Shown here piece after piece: positions 16,604 through 24,854 of a stretch of DNA of 64,000 bases. The DNA is from Actinomadura violacea (lineage in GTDB: Bacteria; Actinomycetota; Actinomycetes; Streptosporangiales; Streptosporangiaceae). Each line of letters starts with the position of its first letter. Positions within the stretch are counted from its first letter, which is position 1. The stretch is from positions 62,001 through 126,000 of the forward strand of contig NZ_JAGEPF010000013.1 of the NCBI RefSeq assembly GCF_017573465.1. The letters run 5' to 3'. A program made the translations under genes and the position numbers. The notes below the pieces were generated by a model. That model searched no databases. It saw only the letters and a list, made by a program, of their open reading frames with translations, and was not told where the DNA came from.

Positions 16604-17083
16604 ATGGGGAAGATCAGCACCTGCCTGTGGTTCGACGGCAAGGCCGAGGAGGCGGCGCGGTTCTACACGTCCATCGTGAAGAACTCGCGCGTCACCGGCG
16701 TCGTGCCGTACGGCGAGGTCGGCCCGAGCGAGCCGGGCTCGGTCATGATCGTGATGTTCGAGCTGGACGGCCAGCAGTTCATCGGCCTCAACGGCGGCCC
16801 GCAGTTCACCTTCGACGAGGCGGTCTCCGTCCACGTCACCTGCGACTCGCAGGAGGAGATCGACGAGCTGTGGGAGAAGCTCACCGCGGACGGCGGCGAG
16901 GAGGGCCCCTGCGGATGGCTGAAGGACAAGTACGGGCTGTCCTGGCAGATCGACTCGAGCGCCCTGCACGAGATGATCACCGCGCCCGACCAGGAGGCGG
17001 CGGCCCGGGCGACCAAGGTGATGTTCACCATGAAGAAGCTGGACGTGCAGGCCCTCCAGGACGCGTTCGACGGCAAGTCCTGA
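16604..17083 (+). CDS. VOC-superfamily protein (PhnB / 3-demethylubiquinone methyltransferase-like fold)
   Basis: A 159-residue cytoplasmic protein with the features of the PF06983 group of the vicinal oxygen chelate superfamily: TCLWFDGKAEEAARFYTSIV at the start, GLNGGPQFTFDEAVSVHVTC in the middle and DGGEEGPCGWLKDKYGLSWQID at the end. Despite the family name these proteins are not proven methyltransferases; they may bind small molecules or metals. An AGGAG ribosome site precedes the ATG. A strong terminator follows, and the converging cupin gene lies on the other strand. Confidence 0.87.
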   Translation: MGKISTCLWFDGKAEEAARFYTSIVKNSRVTGVVPYGEVGPSEPGSVMIVMFELDGQQFIGLNGGPQFTFDEAVSVHVTCDSQEEIDELWEKLTADGGEEGPCGWLKDKYGLSWQIDSSALHEMITAPDQEAAARATKVMFTMKKLDVQALQDAFDGKS

Positions 17084-17098
17084 CCGGCTGCCCCAGGG

Positions 17099-17139
17099 CG
17101 CGTGGCCGGGACCGCGGGTTCGGCGGTCCTGGCCGCGCG
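17099..17139. terminator. long hairpin between VOC and cupin genes
   Basis: Seventeen-base arms (17099-17115 and 17123-17139) with two G-U type pairs and a seven-base loop. It serves the VOC gene and, from the other side, the cupin gene that stops at 17142. Confidence 0.8.
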
Positions 17140-17141
17140 GC

Positions 17142-17567
17142 CTAGGCGTCCGCCGGGTCGCCGGGCGGGTTCTCGAGGAACCACTCCACGATGCCCGGCA
17201 TCCGCGGCTCGAAGGCCCCGGGGACGGAGATGTTGAGCGCCCCCGCGCGCTCGTCCGTGCGGTTCTGGAAGTCGTGCGGCGTGCCGCCGGGCGCCACCAC
17301 GAACGACCCCTTCGGCGCGTCGACCCAGTGGTCGCCCAGGAAGAAGCTCATCGTGCCGTCGAGGACGTAGAAGACGTCGTCCTCCGGATGGGTGTGCGCC
17401 CCCGGCCCCGTGGTGCGCGGTTCGAGCCACCACTCCGAGATCGAGTACCGATCGGCCGTCTCCGCCCCGTCCGCCTTGAACACCGCGTTGATGCGCCCCA
17501 TGCCGTAGTGCCGGCCCTCGCCGGGCGCGCGGTGGACGGGACGCCGCTGATCCGAGTTCGCCTGCAT
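17142..17567 (-). CDS. cupin-domain protein
   Basis: A 141-residue single-domain cupin. The two cupin motifs are visible: PGAHTHPEDDVFYVLDGTMSF (about 54-75, with the His-x-His metal ligands and Glu) and APGGTPHDFQN (about 92-102, with the third His). It should bind a metal and act as a small dioxygenase, isomerase or ligand-binding protein; the substrate is unknown. It reads towards the VOC gene, and the two share a terminator. Confidence 0.85.
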   Translation of the reverse strand: MQANSDQRRPVHRAPGEGRHYGMGRINAVFKADGAETADRYSISEWWLEPRTTGPGAHTHPEDDVFYVLDGTMSFFLGDHWVDAPKGSFVVAPGGTPHDFQNRTDERAGALNISVPGAFEPRMPGIVEWFLENPPGDPADA

Positions 17568-17670
17568 CCCTGAACGGTAGGCATCCGAGGCCGCCCGGGT
17601 CTTGGACGAATGGGAAGCCCACGCCGCACCCCGCGGATCGGCCAGTCCTGCCTGCTCAGGTCCATTTGTT

Positions 17671-17682
17671 CAGTTATAACTG
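17671..17682. promoter_or_regulatory. 12-bp perfect palindrome, candidate operator
   Basis: CAGTTATAACTG, enclosed by outer GTCCA/TGGAC bases (17660-17664 and 17681-17685). It lies 85 bp upstream of the MFS gene and about 100 bp upstream of the divergent cupin. No regulator gene is adjacent. Confidence 0.6.
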
Positions 17683-17766
17683 GACAGCTTGGCCTGATGA
17701 AACTACCGTGGAGGGCATGGACGAATCGGGCGGAACGGAACGCGCACCGGAAGGAGCCGCACGGCG

Positions 17767-19221
17767 GTGGCGGCCATGACCTCGGTGCTCACCCAGGTCG
17801 CGGGCTCGCTGCGCCGGCGCCGCCCCGGCAGGGGCGGCCCGCCGGACGGGTTCGACCGGCGGCTCCTCGCGCCGATGATGCTCGGCACCGTCCTGAACCC
17901 GGTGAACTCGTCGATCATCTCCGTCGCGCTGGTGCCGATCGGCGCCGCGTTCGGGGCCCCGCCGTCGCGCACCGCGTGGCTGATCTCCGCGCTGTACCTG
18001 GCGACGGCGATCGGGCAGCCGGTGGTCGGGCGGCTGATCGACCTGTTCGGGCCGCGCCGGCTGTTCCTCGCCGGGACGGCGCTGACCGGCGTCGCCGGGC
18101 TCGTCGGCATGCTCGCGCCGAACCTGTGGGTGCTGATCGGCGCGCGGGTGCTGCTCGGGTTCGGGACGTGCGCCGGCTACCCGGCGGCGATGTCGCTGAT
18201 CCGCAGCGAGGCGCGGCGGACCGGGCACGACAGCCCGGCCGGCGTCCTCACCGCGCTCGCGGTGACCACGCAGACCATCGCGGTCGTCGGGCCGTCCCTC
18301 GGCGGGCTGCTGATCGGCGTCGGCGGATGGCGCACCACGCTCGCGCTCAACATCCCGCTGGCGCTGGCCGGGATCGCGCTCGGCCTCCTGCGCCTGCCCA
18401 GGACGCCGGCACCGGAACGCGCCGAGGGCGAGCGCCGCCTCGCGGGGCTGGACCTGGTGGGCATGGGCTTCTTCGCCGTCATGCTGATCTCGCTGCTGGT
18501 GTTCCTGATGGAGCCCGCCGTCGGGCACCTGTACCTGCTGGCGGTGGTCGCCGTGGCCGCGGCGGCCTTCACCGTCCGCGAACTGCGGGTGGAGGCGCCG
18601 TTCATCGACCTGCGCGTCCTCGGCGGCAACAAGCCGCTGCTCCTCACCTACGGGCGCGCGCTCCTCTCCTACATCGTCACCTACGCGTTCCTGTACGGCT
18701 ACACGCAATGGCTGGAGGAGGGACGCGGACTGTCCGCGTCGCAGGCGGGGCTCGTGCAGCTGCCGCTGTTCGGGACCGCGATCATCGTCTCCACCCTCAC
18801 CGGACGGCGCCCGGAGATCCGCGGGAAGCTCCTGGTCGGCGCGGCCGCCCAGGTCGCGGCATGCGCGCTGCTACTGGTCCTGCACTCCGCGAGCCCGATC
18901 TTCGTGATCGTGGCCGTGGCGCTCGTCATCGGCGTCCCGCAGGGGCTGAACAGCCTCGCCCTCCAGAACGCCGTCTACCACCAGGCCGACCCGGAGCGGC
19001 TGGCATCGTCGGCCGGGCTGCTGCGCACCTTCGGCTACCTGGGCGCCATCGTCGCGTCCGCCGCCGGCGGCACGTTCTTCGGGCAGCGCGCCGGCACCGC
19101 CGGGATGCACCACCTGGCCTGGTTCATGCTCGCCGTGTCCGTCGCCTTCCTGCTGGTGACGGTGCTGGACCGCTCCCTCGGCCGCGTCGGCCGAGCCACC
19201 CGAGAGATGGAGAAGTCATGA
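17767..19221 (+). CDS. DHA2-type MFS drug efflux transporter
   Basis: A 484-residue protein with about 14 hydrophobic segments. Family features include LAPMMLGTVLNPVNSSIISVALVP in helix 1, the loop motif GRLIDLFGPRRLFLAG, and GPSLGGLLIGVGGWRTTLALNIP (motif C-like) in helix 5. It is a proton-coupled exporter of the EmrB/QacA type. The GTG at 17767 is favoured because AAGGAG lies ten bases upstream; an ATG at 17776 is the alternative. The stop overlaps the start of the isochorismatase-like gene by ATGA, so the two are one operon. The palindrome at 17671 probably binds its regulator. Confidence 0.9.
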   Translation: MAAMTSVLTQVAGSLRRRRPGRGGPPDGFDRRLLAPMMLGTVLNPVNSSIISVALVPIGAAFGAPPSRTAWLISALYLATAIGQPVVGRLIDLFGPRRLFLAGTALTGVAGLVGMLAPNLWVLIGARVLLGFGTCAGYPAAMSLIRSEARRTGHDSPAGVLTALAVTTQTIAVVGPSLGGLLIGVGGWRTTLALNIPLALAGIALGLLRLPRTPAPERAEGERRLAGLDLVGMGFFAVMLISLLVFLMEPAVGHLYLLAVVAVAAAAFTVRELRVEAPFIDLRVLGGNKPLLLTYGRALLSYIVTYAFLYGYTQWLEEGRGLSASQAGLVQLPLFGTAIIVSTLTGRRPEIRGKLLVGAAAQVAACALLLVLHSASPIFVIVAVALVIGVPQGLNSLALQNAVYHQADPERLASSAGLLRTFGYLGAIVASAAGGTFFGQRAGTAGMHHLAWFMLAVSVAFLLVTVLDRSLGRVGRATREMEKS

Positions 19222-19775
19222 CGAACACCGCTCTGCTCGCGATGGACCTGCAGAACGCGATGGTCGGGCGCATCGAGGACGACGCCTACCTGCCGCGCGT
19301 CGCCGGGGCCCTGGACGCCGCACGCAAGGCCGGTGTGCCCGTGCTGCACGTCGTCGTCGGCTTCCGCGAGGGCCACCCCGACAAGCACCCCCGCAACAAG
19401 GCGTTCGGGGCGCTGCCGGACGGCGCCTTCACCCCGGGCGACCCGAACGCCGCGATCCACCCCGGCGTCGACCCGCGGCCCGGCGAGTCGGTGATCACCA
19501 AGAAGCGGGTGAGCGCGTTCGCGGGCAGCGACCTGGACCTGGTCCTGCGCTCGCGCGGGATCGACCACCTCGTGCTGGCGGGGATCGCGACCAGCGGCGT
19601 CGTCCTGTCCACCCTGCGCCAGGCCGCCGACCTGGACTTCCGCCTCACCGTCCTCGCCGACGGCTGCGCCGACTCCGACCCCGAGGTCCACCGCGTCCTC
19701 ACCGAGAAGGTCTTCCCCCGCCAGGCCGACGTCGTCACCGTCGCCGCCTGGACGGGAACCCTGACCGAAGGCTGA
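19218..19775 (+). CDS. isochorismatase-fold protein lacking the catalytic cysteine
   Basis: A 185-residue protein of the isochorismatase-like hydrolase fold. Asp10 (LLAMDLQN) and a lysine in ITKKRVSAF (95-96) match two members of the Asp-Lys-Cys triad. The nucleophile position in the GIATSG-x-VLST loop is Val128 rather than Cys. A cysteine-hydrolase reaction is therefore not expected, although such Cys-less members do occur and may act like true isochorismatases, which also lack the Cys. It is translationally coupled to the MFS pump, suggesting a joint role against a small toxic molecule. Confidence 0.87.
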   Translation: MTNTALLAMDLQNAMVGRIEDDAYLPRVAGALDAARKAGVPVLHVVVGFREGHPDKHPRNKAFGALPDGAFTPGDPNAAIHPGVDPRPGESVITKKRVSAFAGSDLDLVLRSRGIDHLVLAGIATSGVVLSTLRQAADLDFRLTVLADGCADSDPEVHRVLTEKVFPRQADVVTVAAWTGTLTEG

Positions 19776-19950
19776 AAGAACGCCGAGTGGACGGGGAAGA
19801 GCGCGTTAACCCTGCGCTAACCTTCGCCGGCTCGCCTTCTGCCGCCGCCCCGAACCCGCCTATGGTGCGATGACCAGGGAAAACGCCGGTTTCTCAGCAC
19901 TCTTGGGTTCGGGGAGGCACTTTCCGGGCCCGGGGAAGGGGGGCGGGTCC

Positions 19951-21159
19951 ATGGCATCGAAGGTGATCCTGCACATCGGGCAGCAGAAGTCGGGCACCAC
20001 CTACCTGCAGGACGTGCTCGGGCACATCGCGGAACCGCTCGCGCAGGAGGCGGGCATCCTCTATCCGGACTCGATCAGGGAGGTCCTCCCGGACGCGATC
20101 GAGAACCACGAGCGCGCGACCCGGGGGCTCCTCGGCGGCGAGTACCCGTGGGTCTCGGCCGGCGACGCGGCCGGGGAGCGCGACAAGTGGGTGCGGCTGA
20201 TGGACAAGGTCCGCGCCTGGCCGGGCACGGTGCTGCTGTCCGCCGAGGCGCTCTCGGTGATCCGCTCGGCGGCCGTCGTGCGGCTGCTCGGCGAGTTCGG
20301 CGCCGCCCGCGTCGAGGTCGTGATCACCACCCGCCGGCTGGACCGCTCGCTGCCGTCGCTGTGGCAGCAGCACGTCCGCAACGGCCGGCACTCCACGATC
20401 GAGGAGTACTTCGAGGCGCTGGTCGAGCAGCGCGAGCGCGGCCCGCGGGCGATCGAGGAGGAGCTCGACCTGCACCTGTGGCGGGCGTTCGGGCTCGGCG
20501 GCCTGGTGCGGCGGTGGGCCGCCGCGGTCGGGCCGGACCGGATCCGGGTCGTGATCAACCCCGGTTCGCCGCCGGACCTGCTGTGGCGGCGCTTCGCCGC
20601 CGCCGTCGGCGCGCGGCACTGCGCCGGGCGGGCGTCCGACGATGTGCGGACGCGCCGCACCCACGGCGGGCTGACCAGCGAGGAGACCGAGCTGATGGTC
20701 GCGCTGAACCGGCGGCTCGACGATGCGGGCTGGAGCACCTTCGAGCGCCGGGCGCTGCGCGAGCAGATCCTGCTGAACGGCCTGCTGGTCCGCGACGAGC
20801 GCGGCGGGCCGGTCGCGCTCCCCGCCTCGGTGCGGGACCTGGTGACCGCGTGGGCCGAGGAGGACCTGGCCGCGCTCGCCCGCAGCGGGGTGGAGGTCGT
20901 GGGGCGGCCGGACGAGCTGCGGCCCGCGCCGGAGCCGCCGGACGTCCGCGCGCCGGCCTCGTCCGAGCAGGTCGCGGAGGCCGCCGCGGCGGCGATCATG
21001 GCGGTAGCGCCGCGCGGCCGGTACGGGCCGGAGCCGCGGCCGAAGACCCTGAAGACCTGGGTCCGGACGCATGTCCGGCCGGAGCAGGACGTCCCGGGCC
21101 CGTCGCGACCGGACGACGCCCCGGGCGCGGGCGCGCCGCAGCCGGACGCGCCGCGGTAG
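19951..21159 (+). CDS. sulfotransferase-like protein (paralogue 1)
   Basis: A 402-residue protein. The N-terminal segment VILHIGQQKSGTTYLQDVL contains the KSGTT loop that binds the 5'-phosphosulfate part of PAPS in sulfotransferases. A later EVVITTRRLDRSLPSLWQQHV segment resembles the 3'-phosphate site region. The last 60 residues are Pro/Ala-rich. The frame is open from 19870, but the ATG at 19951 is directly before the conserved strand. Two related proteins lie together at 51563 and 52852 in the polysaccharide locus; this copy stands alone, 32 kb away. The acceptor is unknown; a cell-surface glycan or lipid is an inference. Confidence 0.8.
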   Translation: MASKVILHIGQQKSGTTYLQDVLGHIAEPLAQEAGILYPDSIREVLPDAIENHERATRGLLGGEYPWVSAGDAAGERDKWVRLMDKVRAWPGTVLLSAEALSVIRSAAVVRLLGEFGAARVEVVITTRRLDRSLPSLWQQHVRNGRHSTIEEYFEALVEQRERGPRAIEEELDLHLWRAFGLGGLVRRWAAAVGPDRIRVVINPGSPPDLLWRRFAAAVGARHCAGRASDDVRTRRTHGGLTSEETELMVALNRRLDDAGWSTFERRALREQILLNGLLVRDERGGPVALPASVRDLVTAWAEEDLAALARSGVEVVGRPDELRPAPEPPDVRAPASSEQVAEAAAAAIMAVAPRGRYGPEPRPKTLKTWVRTHVRPEQDVPGPSRPDDAPGAGAPQPDAPR

Positions 21160-21165
21160 GCCCGG

Positions 21166-21711
21166 TCAGGCGGGTTCCGGGCCGGCGGCGGAGGGTTCGA
21201 TCGGGAAGAGGATCGGGCTCAGCAGGTACTGGGCGCGGCCGGGCGCAGGGCCGTTCGCGAGCCGGGGCGCGATCGCGGCGCGCATCCCGGCGATCAGGTC
21301 GAGCAGCTCCTCCTCGCTGAGCCAGACGGCGTGCTGCCGGTATCCGACCAGGTCGGCGGCCGGGTCGCTGCCCTCGCGGTCGAGGTAGGCGCCGAACTCG
21401 GCGAGCAGGGCCGCGGTCGCCGCCGCGAACCCGCGCCGGTGGTCCTCGCGGGTGAGCGGCGCGTCCGGGTCGATCACGGCGCGGTCCTGGCGGAGCCGGT
21501 AGCGGCGCTCGACCGCGCCGCGCACCCGGCGCTCCCCGGCCACCTCCAGCACGCCGCCGCCGACCAGCAGGTCGACGTGCCGGTAGACGGTCGCCCTCGA
21601 CACGTCCGGGATCCGCGCGACGAGGTCGGACGCGGTGAGGGTCCGGCCGCCGCGCATGGCGTGGACGACGCGCAGCCGGACGGGGTGGGCGAGCAGCTCC
21701 AGGGTGTCCAT
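21166..21711 (-). CDS. ArsR-like winged-helix regulator
   Basis: A 181-residue regulator. The N-terminal winged helix (MDTLELLAHPVRLRVVHAMR, LTASDLVARIPDVSRATVYRHVDLLVGGGVLEV) is of the ArsR/HTH_20 type. The longer helical C-terminal region (TREDHRRGFAAATAALLAEF) is common in actinobacterial members that sense small molecules rather than metals. No Cys metal site is seen. It is divergent from an alpha/beta hydrolase gene with only 51 bp between starts and a TCTCAA/TTGAGA repeat in that gap. It ends six bases from the converging sulfotransferase-like gene. Confidence 0.87.
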   Translation of the reverse strand: MDTLELLAHPVRLRVVHAMRGGRTLTASDLVARIPDVSRATVYRHVDLLVGGGVLEVAGERRVRGAVERRYRLRQDRAVIDPDAPLTREDHRRGFAAATAALLAEFGAYLDREGSDPAADLVGYRQHAVWLSEEELLDLIAGMRAAIAPRLANGPAPGRAQYLLSPILFPIEPSAAGPEPA

Positions 21712-21739
21712 GGCCCTACGATCTCATCCGTGTTACCTT

Positions 21740-21753
21740 TCTCAAAATTGAGA
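21740..21753. promoter_or_regulatory. operator for the ArsR-like regulator
   Basis: Perfect inverted repeat TCTCAA-AA-TTGAGA in the 51-bp gap between divergent starts. It lies directly ahead of the hydrolase ribosome site (AGAGGAG). Confidence 0.7.
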
Positions 21754-21762
21754 GGAGTCGGG

Positions 21763-23019
21763 ATGGGAGACGCGGGGGCCGTCGCGGCCAGGGTCGTCCG
21801 GTCGCTGCGGGACGGGCGGTTCGCCGAGGTCGAGGCGCTGTTCGCGGCGCCACTGCGGGCCGTCGTGCCGGCCGGGGCGCTGCGCGTCGCGTGGACGGAG
21901 GAGATCGCGCGCCACGGCGCAGTGACCGCGATCGGGGACCCGGCGGACGAGCCGCTCGGCACGGACCTGGTCCGGGTGAGCGTCCCCGTCGAGTGTGCGC
22001 GCGGGGCGCTGACCGTCGTCATGTCGGTGGACGGCGCCGGCCTGCTGAACGGGTTCCGCCTAGCGCCCGGCGGCGCCGCCGCGCCGTGGAGCCCGCCGCC
22101 CTACGCCGATCCGTCCGCGTTCGAGGAGCGCGAGGTCACCGTCGGCGACGGGCCCCTGGCCGTCCCCGGGACGCTGACCCTGCCGCGCGGGGACGGGCCG
22201 CGCCCGGGCGCCGTCCTGCTCAGCGGCGGCGGACCGTTCGACCGCGACGCCACCAGCGGCCCCAACAAGCCGCTCAAGGACCTCGCCTGGGGCCTCGCCA
22301 CCAGGGGCGTCGCCGTGCTGCGCTTCGACAAGGCGACGCACGCCCACCCCGCCGAGGTCGCCGCCGGCCCCGGCTTCACCATGGCGGACGAGTACGTCCC
22401 GCACGCCGTCGCCGCCGCCCGCCTGCTGCGCGCCGAGCCGGGCGTGGACGGCGCGCGGGTCTTCGTCCTCGGCCACAGCATGGGCGGGAAGGCGGCGCCG
22501 CGCGTCGCCGCCGCCGACCCGTCCGTCGCCGGCCTGGTGATCATGGCGGGGGACGCGCAGCCGATGCACGAGGCCGCCGTCCGGGTGACGCGCCACCTCG
22601 CGTCCCTGACGCCCGGCCCGGACGCGGACGCCGCCGTCGAGGCCATCGCCCGGCAGGCCGCGAGGGTCGCCGACCCGCACCTGTCCCCCGGGACGCCGGC
22701 GGCGGACCTCCCCTTCGGCCTCTCCGCCCCGTACTGGCTGGACATGCGCGCCTACGATCCCGTGGCGACCGCCGTCGACGTGCGCAAACCCATGCTGATC
22801 CTGCAAGGCGGACGCGACTACCAGGTCACCGTCGAGGACGACCTGTCCCGCTGGCGGGCGGCCCTGGCCGATCGTCCCGACGTCACCGTCCGCATACACG
22901 ACGCCGACGACCACCTGTTCTTCCCGGGCACCGGGCCGTCGACGCCCGCCGGCTACGACCGCCCCCAGCACGTCGACCCCGCCGTGATCGAGGACATCGC
23001 CGCCTGGCTGGACTCCTAG
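21763..23019 (+). CDS. alpha/beta hydrolase with N-terminal DUF3887-like domain
   Basis: A 418-residue protein. Residues 1-100 resemble the small DUF3887 (NTF2-like) domain seen ahead of bacterial hydrolases. Residues 125-418 form an alpha/beta hydrolase with GGGPFDRD (155-162), the nucleophile elbow GHSMGG (237-242, Ser239), and the later Asp (LQGGRDYQVT) and His (DADDHLFF) of the triad. No clear signal peptide is seen. It is probably controlled by the divergent ArsR-like regulator. The stop codon TAG sits in a CTAG that also supplies the stop of the converging MarR gene. Confidence 0.88.
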   Translation: MGDAGAVAARVVRSLRDGRFAEVEALFAAPLRAVVPAGALRVAWTEEIARHGAVTAIGDPADEPLGTDLVRVSVPVECARGALTVVMSVDGAGLLNGFRLAPGGAAAPWSPPPYADPSAFEEREVTVGDGPLAVPGTLTLPRGDGPRPGAVLLSGGGPFDRDATSGPNKPLKDLAWGLATRGVAVLRFDKATHAHPAEVAAGPGFTMADEYVPHAVAAARLLRAEPGVDGARVFVLGHSMGGKAAPRVAAADPSVAGLVIMAGDAQPMHEAAVRVTRHLASLTPGPDADAAVEAIARQAARVADPHLSPGTPAADLPFGLSAPYWLDMRAYDPVATAVDVRKPMLILQGGRDYQVTVEDDLSRWRAALADRPDVTVRIHDADDHLFFPGTGPSTPAGYDRPQHVDPAVIEDIAAWLDS

Positions 23020-23531
23020 GGCCCGTCCGGCGCGCCGGACTCGTCGCCGAGGCCGAGCAGCAGCGTGCGCAGGAGCGCGGCGAGCCCGTCCTGCTGGTCC
23101 CGGTCGAGCGCGGCGAGGATGCGCCGCTCGTTCTCGACGTGCGCGACGACGGCGCGGTCGATGAGGTCGCGGCCGGCGGGCGTGAGGTCGACGATGACGC
23201 TGCGCCGGTTGCCGGGGTCGACGTCGCGCGTCACGTAGCCCTTGGCGACGAGCCGGTCGAGCCGGTTCGTGACGGCGCCCGAGGTCACCATCGACGAGCG
23301 GGCGAGCGTGCCCGCCGTCATGCCGCCGGGCGTGCCCGCCCGCCGGAGGGTGGCGAGGACGTCGAACTCGCCGCGCTCCAGCCCGAACTCGGCGAACAGC
23401 GCCTTGAGTTCGCGCTCGGCGATGCGGGTCACCCGGGTCAGGCGGCCGAGCACGCCCATGGGCGAGGCGTCGATGTCAGGGCGCGCGCGGGCCCACTGCT
23501 CCAGAACGAGGTCGACGGCGTCACGCCCCAC
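23016..23531 (-). CDS. MarR-family regulator
   Basis: A 171-residue MarR protein. The winged helix spans about 45-110 (GLERGEFDVLATLRRAGTPG, MTAGTLARSSMVTSGAVTNRLDRLVAKGYV, DPGNRRSVIVDLTPAG), with the wing motif DxxNRRS. The start is GTG at 23531 with GAGGAG six bases before it; that ribosome site overlaps one of the AACGTT operator copies, so binding would also block translation of the regulator itself. It is divergent from an MFS pump, its probable target. It shares a CTAG stop with the upstream hydrolase gene. Confidence 0.9.
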   Translation of the reverse strand: MGRDAVDLVLEQWARARPDIDASPMGVLGRLTRVTRIAERELKALFAEFGLERGEFDVLATLRRAGTPGGMTAGTLARSSMVTSGAVTNRLDRLVAKGYVTRDVDPGNRRSVIVDLTPAGRDLIDRAVVAHVENERRILAALDRDQQDGLAALLRTLLLGLGDESGAPDGP

Positions 23532-23541
23532 CTAATTCTCC

Positions 23542-23612
23542 TCAACGTTGAACTGTTTGACATGAAGGTATCACCGGGTTACCTTCCTCGACGTTGAACA
23601 TTTCAACGTTGA
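23542..23612. promoter_or_regulatory. three MarR operators (TCAACGTTGA type)
   Basis: Perfect palindromes TCAACGTTGA at 23542-23551 and 23603-23612, with a one-base variant TCGACGTTGA at 23588-23597. The first lies at the MarR start and the last two at the MFS start. Related TTACCT sequences occur nearby. Confidence 0.85.
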
Positions 23613-23624
23613 GAGGTTTTTCGG

Positions 23625-24854
23625 ATGTCCTCCACCGACGCGCGCCCGCACTCGATCCTGCGGGCCTGGCTGGGCGTGGCCGCGATCACGGCCAGCCTCT
23701 TCACCTTCCTCACCACCGAGCTGATGCCCGTCGGCCTGCTCACCCCGCTCGGCACCAGCCTGGACGTCCCCGTCGGCGTCGCCGCGCTGATGGTCACCCT
23801 CTACGGCGTCTCCGCCGGCCTCGGCGTCACGTTCATCGTCGCCTGGACCCGCCGCGTCGACCGGCGCGTCCTGCTGTCCACGCTGCTGGCCGTCCTCACC
23901 CTCGGCAACCTCGTCACCGCCATCGCGCCGAGCTTCCCGCTGGTCCTGACGACGCGGCTCGTCATGGGCTTCGCCAGCGGCGTGTTCTGGGCCATCGGCG
24001 TGAGCATGGCGATGCGGCTCGTCCCGGAGCGGCACGCGAGCCGGGCGTCGGCGATCGTCATGTCCGGCATCTCGATCGCCACCGTGGTCGGCATCCCGCT
24101 GGGCACCCTCCTGGAGGACCTCACCAGCTGGCGGACCACGTTCCTCATCTGGTCCGGCCTCAGCCTACTGGTGTTCGCCGCGGTCGCCGCCGCCGTGCCG
24201 TCGCTGCCCTCGGCGAACGCCGTCTCCGTCCGCGAGGTGTTCGGGCTGCCGCTCCGGAACGCGCCGCTGCGGACGGTGCTGTTCATCGTCGTGCTGTTCG
24301 TCCTCGGGCACTTCGGCGCGTACACGTTCGTGCGGCCGTTCCTGGAGGACCACACGTCCGCCGCGCCCCTCTTCATCACCGCGGTACTGATCGTCTTCGG
24401 GATCGGCGGCGCCGCCGGGAACTTCATCGCCGGCCACACCGTGAACAAGAGCCTGCGCGGCAGCTTCGTCACCGGCAGCATCGGACTCGTCGCGTCCCTG
24501 CTGCTGCTCCTCGCGTTCGGCGACGGCAAGGCCGGCGCGGTCGTCGCCCTGGTCCTGTGGGGGCTGTCCTTCGGCGTCGTCCAGCTGTCCCAGGTCAACA
24601 TGACCCTCGCCGCCGCGCCCGAGACGTTCGAGGCGGCGATGTCGCTCAACACCATGGCCTACAACACCTCCATCGCCCTCGGCGCGCTCTTCGGCGGGCA
24701 GCTCGCCGACAACCTCGGCGTCACCAGCGTCGTCTGGTTCGGCGTCGCACTGACCGCCGGCGCGCTGCTCCTGGCGCTCGGCACCGGCCGGAGGCCCTCA
24801 CGCGCCGTCCCGCATGACGCGTCCGCCGCGGCCGCGCCCGCGCTGAAGGACTGA
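23625..24854 (+). CDS. DHA1-type MFS efflux transporter
   Basis: A 409-residue transporter with 12 hydrophobic segments. The N-terminus (FTFLTTELMPVGLLTPLGTSL) and the helix 4-5 segment (VSMAMRLVPERHASRASAIV, SGISIATVVGIPLGTLL) are typical of the DHA1 drug/arabinose exporter group that includes chloramphenicol exporters such as CmlR. Regulation by the divergent MarR protein through the AACGTT operators is strongly suggested. The 3' end overlaps the converging APC permease gene by 57 bases, so the final Ala-rich tail of each protein is encoded on opposite strands of the same DNA. Confidence 0.9.
   Translation: MSSTDARPHSILRAWLGVAAITASLFTFLTTELMPVGLLTPLGTSLDVPVGVAALMVTLYGVSAGLGVTFIVAWTRRVDRRVLLSTLLAVLTLGNLVTAIAPSFPLVLTTRLVMGFASGVFWAIGVSMAMRLVPERHASRASAIVMSGISIATVVGIPLGTLLEDLTSWRTTFLIWSGLSLLVFAAVAAAVPSLPSANAVSVREVFGLPLRNAPLRTVLFIVVLFVLGHFGAYTFVRPFLEDHTSAAPLFITAVLIVFGIGGAAGNFIAGHTVNKSLRGSFVTGSIGLVASLLLLLAFGDGKAGAVVALVLWGLSFGVVQLSQVNMTLAAAPETFEAAMSLNTMAYNTSIALGALFGGQLADNLGVTSVVWFGVALTAGALLLALGTGRRPSRAVPHDASAAAAPALKD

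Noticed and set aside
17717..17779. A 20-codon leader ORF overlapping the MFS start
   Set aside because: Its GGAGGG site is only one or two bases from the ATG, too close for good initiation, and the peptide has no feature suggesting attenuation.
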